Below are positions 1 to 6,808 of a DNA stretch of 13,014 bases, in pieces. The DNA lies in contig DRKH01000114.1 of the NCBI GenBank assembly GCA_011051825.1, positions 1 to 13,014 of the forward strand, read 5' to 3'. This DNA is from Desulfobulbus sp. GTDB taxonomy: Bacteria > Desulfobacterota > Desulfobulbia > Desulfobulbales > Desulfobulbaceae. The position numbers were made by a program, and so were the translations under genes. Under the pieces are notes generated by a model that did not search any database, was not told the origin of the DNA, and was given only the letters and a program-made list of their open reading frames with translations. The stretch's first letter is position 1; each line of letters begins with the position of its first letter.

Positions 1-71
1 GTTTCGGCATAGAGCGTTTGCAATTGGTCACGTTTGACCTGTTGCTCAATATCACTGTTGATATCCGCCAT
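1..71 (-). CDS. Partial CDS, N-terminus of an unidentified protein
   Basis: Reading leftward from an ATG at 71-69, an open frame of 23 codons runs off the left edge. It begins MADINSDIEQQVKRDQLQTL, followed by Y-A-E. The bases just upstream on the minus strand (GAATGGGAACCTC) could give a weak ribosome binding site. The hydrophilic, Q/K/R-rich start with a QLQTLY-like segment resembles the cytoplasmic lead-in before the first membrane helix of some bacterial sensor kinases or diguanylate cyclases. That is only an impression from a few residues and no function is assigned. It lies downstream of the DAHP synthase gene in the same orientation, across a 315-bp repeat-containing gap, so it is probably a separate transcription unit. 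Confidence 0.5.
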   Translation of the reverse strand, partial: MADINSDIEQQVKRDQLQTLYAE

Positions 72-386
72 GAGGTTCCCATTCCGTACCGGTCTTGTAT
101 CTGAAAATCGCCCTTGAAACGATGTTGTTTCGGGTAATTTTCATGGTTCGTTGTGGCTGTGAAGTTAAATATCCGAGGTCTGCGCTTCGCTCCGCTTATC
201 TGGTCCAGCCATGCTGGTTTATCTGATAATGTTGTTTGCGGCCCTCCAATCTCTGCACGATCAGGCCGGATTCACATAGAGAGAACTCTAGTTCACTGAC
301 CTGACAGCACAGATATGGAGCACTCCTGAACAGTTACGGTTTGTGGTATTGCATAGATCGTGCCCCATCTGAATAGTTACAAAAAA
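72..386. other. Repeat-containing intergenic spacer
   Basis: No gene is supported in this 315-bp stretch between the DAHP synthase stop and the partial gene at the left edge. It holds a copy (199-223) of a 25-bp sequence found inverted at 11791-11815, with a CCAGC-cat-GCTGG hairpin core at 205-217. It also holds a short palindrome GAACTCTAGTTC (283-294) and two tandem-spaced copies of the GTAACTGTTCAGG family (320-337 and 363-380, both read on the minus strand). Frames crossing it from the plus strand are shadows of the minus-strand gene. Confidence 0.7.
320..372. repeat. Dispersed repeat, copy A (matches 12961-13014)
   Basis: This segment begins GCACTCCTGAACAGTTAC and matches the last 54 bases of the window with about 46 of 54 positions identical. 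The first 18 bases are identical. All seven substitutions I count are transitions, and there is one single-base indel. A second, weaker copy of its leading motif (CATCTGAATAGTTAC) ends at 380, giving a 43-bp spacing. Read on the minus strand, both follow directly after the DAHP synthase stop codon. Confidence 0.75.
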
Positions 387-408
387 TCAGCTGCGGATCA
401 TTTCCGCA
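381..408 (-). terminator. Possible weak intrinsic terminator at the 3' end of the DAHP synthase gene
   Basis: On the minus strand the last codons contain TGCGGA-AATGA-TCCGCA (408-392), a 6-bp stem. After five bases covering the TGA stop comes a run of six T (386-381). The spacer between stem and T-run is longer than in classical terminators and the stem overlaps coding sequence, so function is uncertain. Confidence 0.3.
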
Positions 409-1733
409 ATCTGGAAGGCCATTTCAAGAGACTGCTCGGCATTCAGACGCGGGTCGCAGGTGGTCAGATAATTGTCTCCCAACTGGGCATCGGCGAGTTG
501 GCGTGCGCCACCGGTACATTCGGTTACGTTGTCACCGGTCAGCTCAAAATGAACCCCGCCCGGGACAGTCCCTTCCGCCCAGTGGAGCTCAAAGAAACAG
601 CGCAGTTCCGACAGGATATCATCAAAGCTCCTGGTTTTGTGCCCGGTTTCGGCCTTGCGGATATTGGCATGCATGGGGTCGCAGCTCCAGACTACACTCA
701 TACCCTCCTTTTTAATGGCCCGGACCAGCGGCGGCATGTATTTCTCTATTTCTTTTGCCCCAAAGCGGGTAATCAGAGTCATGCGCCCCGGTTCATTGTC
801 CGGATTCAGCCTGTTGATTATGGCAAGGATATCGTCAATATCATGTTTGGGGCCGACTTTCATGCCCAGGGGATTGAGCACCCCGCGCAGAAATTCAACA
901 TGGGCACCGTCGATCTGACGGGTACGATCACCAATCCATAACATGTGGCCGGAACAGTCATACCAACCGCCGCCGGTGGAATCTTCACGGGTCAACGCCT
1001 CCTCGTAGCCGAGAAACAGGGCCTCGTGGGAGGTAAAGAACTGGGCCTGTTTCATTTGAGGAGTGTCGGTTGATATCCCGATAATCTCCATAAACTTCAA
1101 GGTCTGGCTGATCTGTTTGGCCAGACGCTCGTAGGAACGGCCCATGGGGGACTGCCGGACGAACTCCTGGTTCCAGGCGTGAACCCGGTGCAGGGAACCG
1201 AAACCACCCCGGGTAAAGGCCCGCAGGAGGTTTAAGGTGGCAGCCGACATGTTATACCCCTGCAGCAAACGCTGCGGATCCGGCATCCTGGCCTCAACGG
1301 TCGGCTCGATGGAGTTGGCCATATCTCCACGGTAACTGGCTACTTCAACACCGTTTACCATCTCGGTATCGCTGGATCGGGGCTTGGCATACTGACCGGC
1401 AATCCGGCCGACCTTGACCACCGGTTTTCCACCGGCATAGGTCAGAACAACAGCCATCTGCAGGAGGACCTTGAGAGTCTCACGGATATTAGGGGCCGTA
1501 CAGCGGGCAAACTCTTCGGAACAGTCACCGCCCTGCAGAAGAAAAGCCTCGCCCAGAGAGGCCTTGGCCAGTTGCGCCTTCAGGTCACGAATCTCGCCTG
1601 CAAACACCAGCGGCGGCAGACAGGAAATAGTCTGCAGCACCTCCTGGAGCTTCTCTTTATCCGGCCAGTTGGGCTGCTGCAGTGCTGTATGGTTGTGCCA
1701 GCTTGATTTATTCCATGTGGTTGTTTCAATCAT
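387..1733 (-). CDS. Class II 3-deoxy-7-phosphoheptulonate (DAHP) synthase
   Basis: This cytoplasmic enzyme condenses phosphoenolpyruvate with erythrose 4-phosphate, the first step of the shikimate pathway to aromatic amino acids. The 448-residue product has the usual length of class II (plant/Mycobacterium type) enzymes. Diagnostic motifs appear in order: LLQGGDC (65-71), VKVGRIAGQYAKPRS (106-120), YRGD (134-137), DRTRQIDGAHVEFLRG (269-284), NPLGMKVGP (287-295), LITRFGA (320-326), WSCDPMHAN (349-357), GGVHFELTGDNVTEC (392-406) and TTCDPRLN (424-431). By family comparison C71, H355, E397 and D427 are the metal ligands. The ATG at 1733 is chosen over an upstream in-frame ATG at 1886 because GGAAGG lies just before it and the longer version would run through the palindrome at 1783-1817. 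It follows acsE and the HsdR-N-like gene in the same direction. Symbol use varies (aroF, aroG, aroH), so none is given. Confidence 0.96.
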   Translation of the reverse strand: MIETTTWNKSSWHNHTALQQPNWPDKEKLQEVLQTISCLPPLVFAGEIRDLKAQLAKASLGEAFLLQGGDCSEEFARCTAPNIRETLKVLLQMAVVLTYAGGKPVVKVGRIAGQYAKPRSSDTEMVNGVEVASYRGDMANSIEPTVEARMPDPQRLLQGYNMSAATLNLLRAFTRGGFGSLHRVHAWNQEFVRQSPMGRSYERLAKQISQTLKFMEIIGISTDTPQMKQAQFFTSHEALFLGYEEALTREDSTGGGWYDCSGHMLWIGDRTRQIDGAHVEFLRGVLNPLGMKVGPKHDIDDILAIINRLNPDNEPGRMTLITRFGAKEIEKYMPPLVRAIKKEGMSVVWSCDPMHANIRKAETGHKTRSFDDILSELRCFFELHWAEGTVPGGVHFELTGDNVTECTGGARQLADAQLGDNYLTTCDPRLNAEQSLEMAFQIAEMIRS

Positions 1734-1782
1734 TTTTCTTTCCTTCCTGCTCTGTAACAAAGCTCTATTGTTGAATGACAAA

Positions 1783-1817
1783 GGCACAAGGACACGAAAA
1801 TTTCGTGTCCTTGTGCC
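1783..1817. repeat. 35-bp near-perfect palindrome between the HsdR-N-like and DAHP synthase genes
   Basis: The arms GGCACAAGGACACGAAA (1783-1799) and TTTCGTGTCCTTGTGCC (1801-1817) are perfectly complementary around one central A. In the minus-strand transcript it would form a very stable hairpin 22 bases after the HsdR-N-like stop and about 50 bases before the DAHP synthase start. No T-run follows on either strand, so it is not a standard terminator. Candidate roles are mRNA processing or stabilisation, an operator for a dimeric regulator, or a small palindromic repeat unit. Confidence 0.85.
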
Positions 1818-1839
1818 CTGGCAACTCGAAAAAAATACA

Positions 1840-2412
1840 TCAGGGCAACTTGCAGCTGTTGCCCCGGCAGCACACTTCAAGGTCAAAGGTATTGAGAATC
1901 CGCATGGCCTTTTCCCTCAACCCCGGATCCCTGTATGGTTCAAATACGGCCTCTTTCCTCAGTACACCTGCCCGAATCCGGTCAGGGATAGCTTCCATAC
2001 CGGTGGCCAGGACCACACCGCGGCCGGTCTCCAGAAACTCGGCATCCCGGCCGTTGGTCACGACCCCAAAGGGGATCCGGTAGTCCGGTTCAAGTATCCG
2101 GGCTGCGGCCACGGTCGATTTTTCCCTGGTCACCAGAGACCCCGGACCGTAGCGGAGGATAAAAAGCCGCTTGCCTTCGATTCGAACGGTCAGGTCGATA
2201 ACGGAACGAACAAAAATTGCATTGAACCGGGTCTCAATCGCCAGACGCGGTTCAAGTTCCTCTTTTTTGTACCCTCGCTCCTCCACCAACAGCCGGGCCA
2301 TCTGCTGCCGTACCCGTTCATCATCGGTGTCCGGCAGTTCTTCGCCGGTCAGATAATCATTAAGGGCACCATAGACGATATGGTGCCCGTGGGTGGATTG
2401 CGGTATAGCCAC
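1840..2412 (-). CDS. Stand-alone HsdR N-terminal-like (PD-(D/E)XK fold) protein, probably inactive
   Basis: The 190-residue product resembles the N-terminal domain of type I restriction HsdR subunits that also occurs as a single-domain protein. The pattern is ERVRQQMARLLVEERGY (32-48), a strand with D73 (SVIDLTV), a core strand RLFILRYGPGSL (82-93), and IPFGVVTNGRDAEFLE (113-128), matching the usual LVLTNGREW segment. In active members the core strand carries E-x-K (as in LIECKAP). Here the aligned positions are L86 and Y88, so the nuclease triad looks lost. The C-terminus ends in a cysteine-rich CCRGNSC (181-187), a possible metal site. Translation starts at GTG 2412, preceded by AAGGGG at good spacing. 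The gene begins only 14 bp after the acsE stop, implying cotranscription and perhaps coupling. No HsdM or HsdS is present, so a restriction role is unlikely. Function is unknown; the family call is moderately sure and the inactivity is inferred. Confidence 0.8.
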   Translation of the reverse strand: MAIPQSTHGHHIVYGALNDYLTGEELPDTDDERVRQQMARLLVEERGYKKEELEPRLAIETRFNAIFVRSVIDLTVRIEGKRLFILRYGPGSLVTREKSTVAAARILEPDYRIPFGVVTNGRDAEFLETGRGVVLATGMEAIPDRIRAGVLRKEAVFEPYRDPGLREKAMRILNTFDLEVCCRGNSCKLP

Positions 2413-2426
2413 ATGGGCCCCTTTTG

Positions 2427-3323
2427 TTACAGCTCCAGCCAGGACTCGGAGAAAACGGTCTGGCCTGAAAGAGCCTTGTAGGTTTTGTAATGCTCAAGAG
2501 CAGTTCCTTCAAGGGTTGACGGATCCGGATCATTGCCGTCCATCATACCATGGACCATCTCGACCAGATCATGACGCTCACCCTTACAGATAGCCATCAG
2601 CTCGGCATCATAGGAGTTGACTATTGCGGTGGAGATACCGTACTTCATCAGCATGATCAAGTAGGTACGATCCAGATATTTCCGCAGATTATCGGCCACT
2701 CCATTGGAGACATTGGACAGTCCGACCGTAGAACCGGCACCCGGGGCAATATCCTGCAGCATCATCATAAACTCAAGGCCGGCGGCGATCTGGTCGGCAC
2801 CAAGGGTAATCGGCGTTCCGATGGGATCAAAGAGGATCTTCTCATTGGGAATACCGGCCTCGTTCAGAGCCATCATCAGATCAACCGACATTGCGGCCCG
2901 CTCGGCTGAATCACGCGGCATGCCGTCCGGCCCCCAGAGCAGGGCAATAACATCGCAACCGGATTCGGCGGCAACGGGAATCAACGCCTCCATACGCTCG
3001 GGCTGGGCCGAAATGGAGTTCATGATCGCCTGACTTTTGTTTTTGACCACTTTAAAACCGGCAGCCATGGCATCGGTATTGGTGCTGTCCAGACAGAGCG
3101 GCGTATCAATGACGTCCTGAACGGTCTCAACAACCCAGGGCATAAGCTCGGTGCCGTCCTTGCGGGCGGGCCCAATATTCAGATCCAGATAGGTGGCACC
3201 TGCCGCACTCTCTTCCTTGGCCATCTCCTGAACCGGACCGGGATTACGTTCTTTCATGGCATTCCCGCTGCGGGTTCCCATGATATTGATGCTCTCGGCG
3301 ATTGCTTTTACCGTTATTGCCAT
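2427..3323 (-). CDS. acsE: Methyltetrahydrofolate:corrinoid/iron-sulfur protein methyltransferase
   Basis: This pterin-binding TIM-barrel enzyme moves the methyl group of 5-methyltetrahydrofolate to the cobalt of the corrinoid iron-sulfur protein in the Wood-Ljungdahl pathway, in the cytoplasm. The 298-residue product shows the family signatures: SINIMGTR (11-18), ATYLDLNIGPARKDG (43-57), LCLDSTN (76-82, D79), IMNSIS (100-105, N102), LFDPIGTP (164-171, D166) and GLSNVSNG (201-208, N204). By comparison with the Moorella enzyme these D and N residues bind the pterin, and the SNVS asparagine assists methyl transfer. It is longer than the roughly 262-residue Moorella protein, with extra C-terminal sequence (about 245-298). 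ATG 3323 has AAAGGAG upstream. It is the first gene of a leftward operon. Other Wood-Ljungdahl genes are not in the window, so a role in carbon fixation, acetyl-CoA oxidation or another corrinoid methyl transfer cannot be separated. Confidence 0.9.
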   Translation of the reverse strand: MAITVKAIAESINIMGTRSGNAMKERNPGPVQEMAKEESAAGATYLDLNIGPARKDGTELMPWVVETVQDVIDTPLCLDSTNTDAMAAGFKVVKNKSQAIMNSISAQPERMEALIPVAAESGCDVIALLWGPDGMPRDSAERAAMSVDLMMALNEAGIPNEKILFDPIGTPITLGADQIAAGLEFMMMLQDIAPGAGSTVGLSNVSNGVADNLRKYLDRTYLIMLMKYGISTAIVNSYDAELMAICKGERHDLVEMVHGMMDGNDPDPSTLEGTALEHYKTYKALSGQTVFSESWLEL

Positions 3324-3465
3324 TTTTGTTCTCCTTTGTTAGAATCTTTCCTGAATTTAAATACGTTATAGAAACTCTTCATCTTTTTCCTGAAACTCCG
3401 GTGGAGCGGGAAATGGCTGTCTGATCACGCCTGATCCGTCATGGGACGGGCATAGGCTCGACGTA

Positions 3466-3627
3466 AGGACTTGTGCAGAAATAAAGTTTACAAATATTGC
3501 GCAGGATTTTCGCTCATAATCGAGTTGGTAAAACAGACGCATAGCAGCGCTATGTAACTGTTTCAGCAGCGAAGAGTATGAGTGAAAAGACAAGCAAGAT
3601 TGTAAAGTTTTTTTCGTAACAAGTCCT
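3466..3627. repeat. 162-bp imperfect inverted-repeat (MITE-like) element
   Basis: The ends AGGACTTGT (3466-3474) and ACAAGTCCT (3619-3627) are exact inverses. The arms keep pairing inward through shared blocks TTTACAA, TTTTCRCTCATA, AAACAG and CATAGC, to a centre near AAACAGACGCATAGC/GCTATGTAACTGTTT (about 3533-3565). Roughly three quarters of arm positions match by eye. There is no coding capacity beyond a spurious minus-strand frame. The structure fits a miniature inverted-repeat transposable element or a long structured RNA. No obvious target-site duplication is seen. Confidence 0.7.
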
Positions 3628-3645
3628 GAGAGTCACCACCGATCA

Positions 3646-3693
3646 AGCGCGGGCTATAGATTCGTTGCCTGCTTGAACGAATCCCGGAGCGCT
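3646..3693. repeat. Imperfect hairpin
   Basis: The outer arms AGCGC/GCGCT (3646-3650, 3689-3693) and GGG/CCC enclose a perfect 8-bp stem GATTCGTT (3659-3666) / AACGAATC (3676-3683) with a 9-base loop. It lies just right of the 162-bp element. There is no T-run after it, and no gene immediately precedes it on the plus strand, so it is not a clear terminator. Confidence 0.5.
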
Positions 3694-3736
3694 GACCAGC
3701 TCTTACAGGCCCCGGAATTGTCTCATTCCGTTACCT

Positions 3737-3754
3737 CCGGTGAACTGTTACGAC
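3737..3754 (-). repeat. Copy of GTAAC-GTTCA repeat motif
   Basis: The minus strand reads GTCGTAACAGTTCACCGG. It matches GTCGTAACCGTTCACCGG at 12396-12413 on the plus strand at 17 of 18 positions. It is a relative of the GTAACTGTTCAGG family found at both ends of the window. Confidence 0.55.
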
Positions 3755-3914
3755 TTGACAACCGGTGAAAAGCAACCGGAATCTCACGATTTCATGGTCG
3801 ATTTTCAAGAAAACTACAGACCGTCCGGCAGCTCATGAAAATACCCTGGGTTGATCCAGGTAAAAGATACCGGCTACCGGCACATTTGAGCGATTATACA
3901 GCTCACATCCAAAC

Positions 3915-5420
3915 TTGATAATTAATCGTATTTTAGCGCATTTGTCAATCCTCAATTTCCGGTGTCCTCCCTGCCCCGGGCCGAACCGATTCCGTTTTGT
4001 CCAACTGGTGCCGGTACTCCTGCTGCTGACCAACAGCGGCTGTATGGACCTGCGGCCTCAGGTGGCAGCCCCCCTGCCGTCCGACTTTCCAAAGCAGTTT
4101 TCCCTCTACAGCCCACAGCAACCTTCGCCGGCCCCCTGGTGGCGGGACTTTAACAGCCCGGAACTGAACCGGCTGCAGGCAGCGGGGCTGCAGCAAAACC
4201 CTGACCTGCAGATTGCCTGGGCCCGAATGCGGCAGAGCATGGCCGCAGCCGATAAGGCCGGTGCCGCCCTTGTCCCCGACCTCTCTGCTGCCGGGACCGG
4301 GGCAACACTGCGCAGTAGAAATGGCGATGGAAAAGAAAAGTCCTTTGATGATTTTTTCCTGGGCCTGAACTCTGCCTGGGAGGTGGATCTCTGGGGTCGG
4401 GTTCGGGCGGGCAGCGAAAGCGCCGCAACTTCTGCCCGGGCCGTGCAAGAAGATGCCCGTGCCGTCGCCCTGAGCCTCAGCGGCCAAATCGCCGAGGCCT
4501 GGATCAACCTGCTCAACAACCGCCAGAAGGCAACTCAGCTGGAAGAACAGCTGGCCATCCACCGGGAGCTGCTGGAGCTCATTGAGATGCGCTTTATGAT
4601 GGCCAATAAAGCCAGTGCCGTTGATGTGTACCAGCAGGGGCAGACCGTCAAGGCCATTGAAGGAGGGCTGATTACGGTTCGCGCCCAGGCGCAGCTGGCC
4701 CTGCACCAGTTGGCTCTGCTGACCGGCCGGTCGACCAGCGATCAGCTGCAACTCAGCCAAAACAGCTTTCCGGAAATTACCCCCACGCCTGCCACCGGTC
4801 TGCCGGCAGACCTGCTTGCCGGCAGACCTGATATCAGGGCTGCCGGACTGCGACTGCAATCATCGACCTGGAACGTTGCCGCAGCCAGGGCCGACCGCCT
4901 GCCCAGGCTGCAACTGGATGCATCCATGCAGTACAGCGCCGGAATCCTCGACGCCCTGCTCGACACCTGGATCCTGCGTCTGGCTGCAGGCCTGAGCGGG
5001 CCGATATTCGACGGCGGCAGGAGAACGGCCGAAGTTGCGCGAACCATGGCCGTGGTTGATGAACGTCTGGCCAACTATAAAAAAGTGGTCCTGACCGCCA
5101 TCCGGGAGGTGGAGGATGCCCTGACCAGGGAACAGCAGTTTCGCCGGACCATCCGCAATATCGACCAGCAGATCAAGCTCACCGAAAACGCCTACCGGGA
5201 AGCAACCTGGCGCTACTTAAACGGCATCAGTGACTTTCTTGCCGTGCTCCGGGAACAGGTCAACCTTATCACCCTGCAGCTTGACCGCATCCAGGCCGGC
5301 AGCGACCTGCTCAAGGCTCGAATCAGCCTGCACAAGGCCCTGGGCGGGAGCTGGCCTGGATCTCTGACACCAGCGGAAAAACCGGTCGCCAGACCGGTGC
5401 ATGGAGCGAACACAAAATGA
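3915..5420 (+). CDS. Outer-membrane efflux lipoprotein, NodT/OprM family
   Basis: This is the TolC-like outer-membrane channel of a tripartite RND exporter. A hydrophobic segment LVPVLLLLTNSGC ends in a lipobox with C43 as the probable lipidated residue, leaving a mature protein of about 459 residues, normal for the family. Two OEP repeats follow: the first includes PWWRDFNSPELNRLQAAGLQ with QNPDLQIAWARM (about 73-105) and AWEVDLWGRVRAGSE (about 153-167); the second includes LLAGRPDIRAAGLRLQ (about 303-318), AGLSGPIFDGGRR (about 358-370) and YLNGISDFLAVLREQ (about 436-450). The start is uncertain: the longest frame opens with TTG at 3915, another TTG is at 3942, there is no ATG before the lipobox, and no clear ribosome site precedes any candidate. 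It is the first gene of the efflux operon; its stop overlaps the ATG of a 34-codon frame. Confidence 0.93.
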   Translation: MIINRILAHLSILNFRCPPCPGPNRFRFVQLVPVLLLLTNSGCMDLRPQVAAPLPSDFPKQFSLYSPQQPSPAPWWRDFNSPELNRLQAAGLQQNPDLQIAWARMRQSMAAADKAGAALVPDLSAAGTGATLRSRNGDGKEKSFDDFFLGLNSAWEVDLWGRVRAGSESAATSARAVQEDARAVALSLSGQIAEAWINLLNNRQKATQLEEQLAIHRELLELIEMRFMMANKASAVDVYQQGQTVKAIEGGLITVRAQAQLALHQLALLTGRSTSDQLQLSQNSFPEITPTPATGLPADLLAGRPDIRAAGLRLQSSTWNVAAARADRLPRLQLDASMQYSAGILDALLDTWILRLAAGLSGPIFDGGRRTAEVARTMAVVDERLANYKKVVLTAIREVEDALTREQQFRRTIRNIDQQIKLTENAYREATWRYLNGISDFLAVLREQVNLITLQLDRIQAGSDLLKARISLHKALGGSWPGSLTPAEKPVARPVHGANTK

Positions 5421-5521
5421 ACGGATATGACCAAATCTCGGCAAACCGGCATATTCCATTGTCCGGTGTTGCGGCCCGATTGCCGTGGAAAGCATGTGTC
5501 CACAAACACCTTTTTACCTGA
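5417..5521 (+). CDS. Possible 34-residue small protein overlapping the channel gene stop
   Basis: ATG at 5417 overlaps the TGA of the channel gene (ATGA) and opens a frame of 34 codons, beginning MNGYDQISANRHIPLSGVAA and ending HLFT. GGAG lies 10 bases upstream, so coupled translation is possible. It fills most of the 116-bp gap before the adaptor gene. The sequence has no membrane segment or recognised motif. It could be chance, a coupling leader, or the remnant of an older adaptor N-terminus. Confidence 0.2.
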   Translation: MNGYDQISANRHIPLSGVAARLPWKACVHKHLFT

Positions 5522-5536
5522 AACCTGAACCAGGTC

Positions 5537-6808
5537 ATGGACCCCATGAGTAAACAGACCCATTCTGCAGAACAGGATCCTCTGCCGCCGGACACGCCGA
5601 TTCCGAAAAAAAGCCGCCGGCAAAAGCTGCTGGTCCTGGGTCTTATTCTGCTGATCACAGTTGGCGGTTTTCTACTGGCCCGGCAGCTGGTCCGGAGTAA
5701 ACCGACTGCCGACCGTAAAATACCAGGGACCATGAAACCCCTGGTTCAGGTGACAACCCTGCAAACCGAAAACGTCTCCGGAAAGATCGAGGCCATGGGC
5801 ACCGTGCTGGCGGCCGAAGAGCTGGCTCTGATGCCCTGGATTTCCGGCCGGGTCGAGTACATCAGCCCGGCCCTTACCCCCGGTGGCCGCCTGAAAAAAG
5901 GTGCCGTTATCCTCAAGCTCAATCCGGAAGAGTTCAAACTGGCCCTGGAAAGGAGCCGAAACTCCCTGGAAAAGACCCGGATGGATCTTCGCCTTGAAGA
6001 GGGAAACCAGGCGGTGGCAAAAAGGGAATATGAACTGATCAGGGAATACTCGAAGACTCCGGCCAAAGCGAGCCCCATGGACCTGGCCCTGCGTAAGCCA
6101 CAGCTGGCCAAGGCAAAAGCGGCCCTTGCCGCGGCTGAAACCGAGGTGAAACGGGCTGAACTCGACCTCAACCGTACCGTTCTCAAGGCCCCGTTTGACG
6201 CGGTTGTTCTCCAAAAAGAGGTGGCTGTCGGCTCCCAGGTCAGCCCCCGGACCACGGTGGCCCGGCTTGCCGGCAGCGAAATTTTCCATATCCGGGTCTC
6301 GGTTCCCCGCCGGGATCTCGACCAGATACGGTGGCCCAAAAAAGATGAACCTCCTCCCGAGGTCGAGATCACCACGGTTACGGCAACCGGGCAAAGCATT
6401 CATTACCGGGGCCGACTTCTTCGCCTGTTGAGTGATGTCGATCCCAAAGGCCTCATGCCCCGCCTGCTGGTGGAAGTCAAAAATCCTCTGGAACAGCAGC
6501 CGGATCACCCCCTGCTGCTCGGTTCAGTGGTCACGGTGAAGCTGCCGGGCAAGACCCTTATGAACTGCTGTAAAATACCACGATCTGCTGTCCGGGCCGA
6601 CAATACGGTTCTTTTGGTCGGTGACGACAACAGGCTTGAAATTCGCCAGGTAACCAGCAGTCGGCAGGACGACGAGTTCATCTATGTCACCAAAGGAGTG
6701 CAGACGGGGGATCAGATCATCCTCTCCCCGGTAGCAGCCCCGGTGGCGGGGATGAAACTCACTGTTACAGGCGACAAAAAAGATCGACAGAAAAAGCCCC
6801 GTGACTGA
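5537..6808 (+). CDS. RND efflux periplasmic adaptor (membrane fusion protein)
   Basis: This adaptor of 423 residues joins the inner-membrane pump to the outer-membrane channel. A basic cytoplasmic tail (KKSRRQK, 24-30) precedes one membrane anchor (about 31-49, LLVLGLILLITVGGFLLAR). A split lipoyl-like domain follows (GRVEYISPALTPGGRLKKG, about 104-122, paired with LKAPFDAVVLQKEVAVGSQV, 216-235), separated by an alpha-helical hairpin with coiled-coil character (about 130-213). Beta-barrel and membrane-proximal domains come next (about 245-410), and the tail is lysine-rich. ATG 5537 is taken as start; ATG 5546 is an alternative because the AGG at 5532-5534 is too close to the first. The end overlaps the pump gene by 8 bp. 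The HlyD/AcrA-type fold and operon position make the role secure; the substrate is unknown. Confidence 0.94.
   Translation: MDPMSKQTHSAEQDPLPPDTPIPKKSRRQKLLVLGLILLITVGGFLLARQLVRSKPTADRKIPGTMKPLVQVTTLQTENVSGKIEAMGTVLAAEELALMPWISGRVEYISPALTPGGRLKKGAVILKLNPEEFKLALERSRNSLEKTRMDLRLEEGNQAVAKREYELIREYSKTPAKASPMDLALRKPQLAKAKAALAAAETEVKRAELDLNRTVLKAPFDAVVLQKEVAVGSQVSPRTTVARLAGSEIFHIRVSVPRRDLDQIRWPKKDEPPPEVEITTVTATGQSIHYRGRLLRLLSDVDPKGLMPRLLVEVKNPLEQQPDHPLLLGSVVTVKLPGKTLMNCCKIPRSAVRADNTVLLVGDDNRLEIRQVTSSRQDDEFIYVTKGVQTGDQIILSPVAAPVAGMKLTVTGDKKDRQKKPRD

Larger units (their letters stand above)
3324..3914. other. Intergenic region between divergent acsE and efflux operons
   Basis: No gene is supported in this 590-bp stretch. 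It must contain the promoters of both divergent units: TATAAC at about 3365-3370 on the minus strand before acsE, and TATACA at 3895-3900 on the plus strand before the efflux operon, but neither has a convincing -35 partner. It also contains the inverted-repeat element at 3466-3627, a hairpin at 3646-3693, a small stem CGGAAT-tgtctc-ATTCCG near 3713-3730, and a GTAACAGTTCACCGG motif on the minus strand (3737-3754). Confidence 0.7.

Noticed and set aside
320..380. CRISPR array
   Set aside because: Only two imperfect copies at 43-bp spacing, no further regular repeats and no cas genes; the motif also occurs in inverted pairs elsewhere.
1783..1817. Intrinsic terminator
   Set aside because: The stem is strong but no T-run follows on either strand, and the downstream gene continues in the same direction.
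1840..2412. Type I restriction-modification system
   Set aside because: Only an HsdR-N-like domain is present, without the helicase part, HsdM or HsdS, and its catalytic E-x-K positions are not conserved.
1471..2481. Long plus-strand open frame (336 codons)
   Set aside because: It lies antisense to the DAHP synthase and HsdR-N-like genes, which have clear family motifs; its translation has no recognisable domain.
3366..3593. 75-codon minus-strand open frame upstream of acsE
   Set aside because: It runs across the 162-bp inverted-repeat element, has no ribosome site and no recognisable motif.
3945..4859. Long minus-strand open frame (304 codons)
   Set aside because: It is antisense to the outer-membrane channel gene, and is a by-product of GC-rich codon use.
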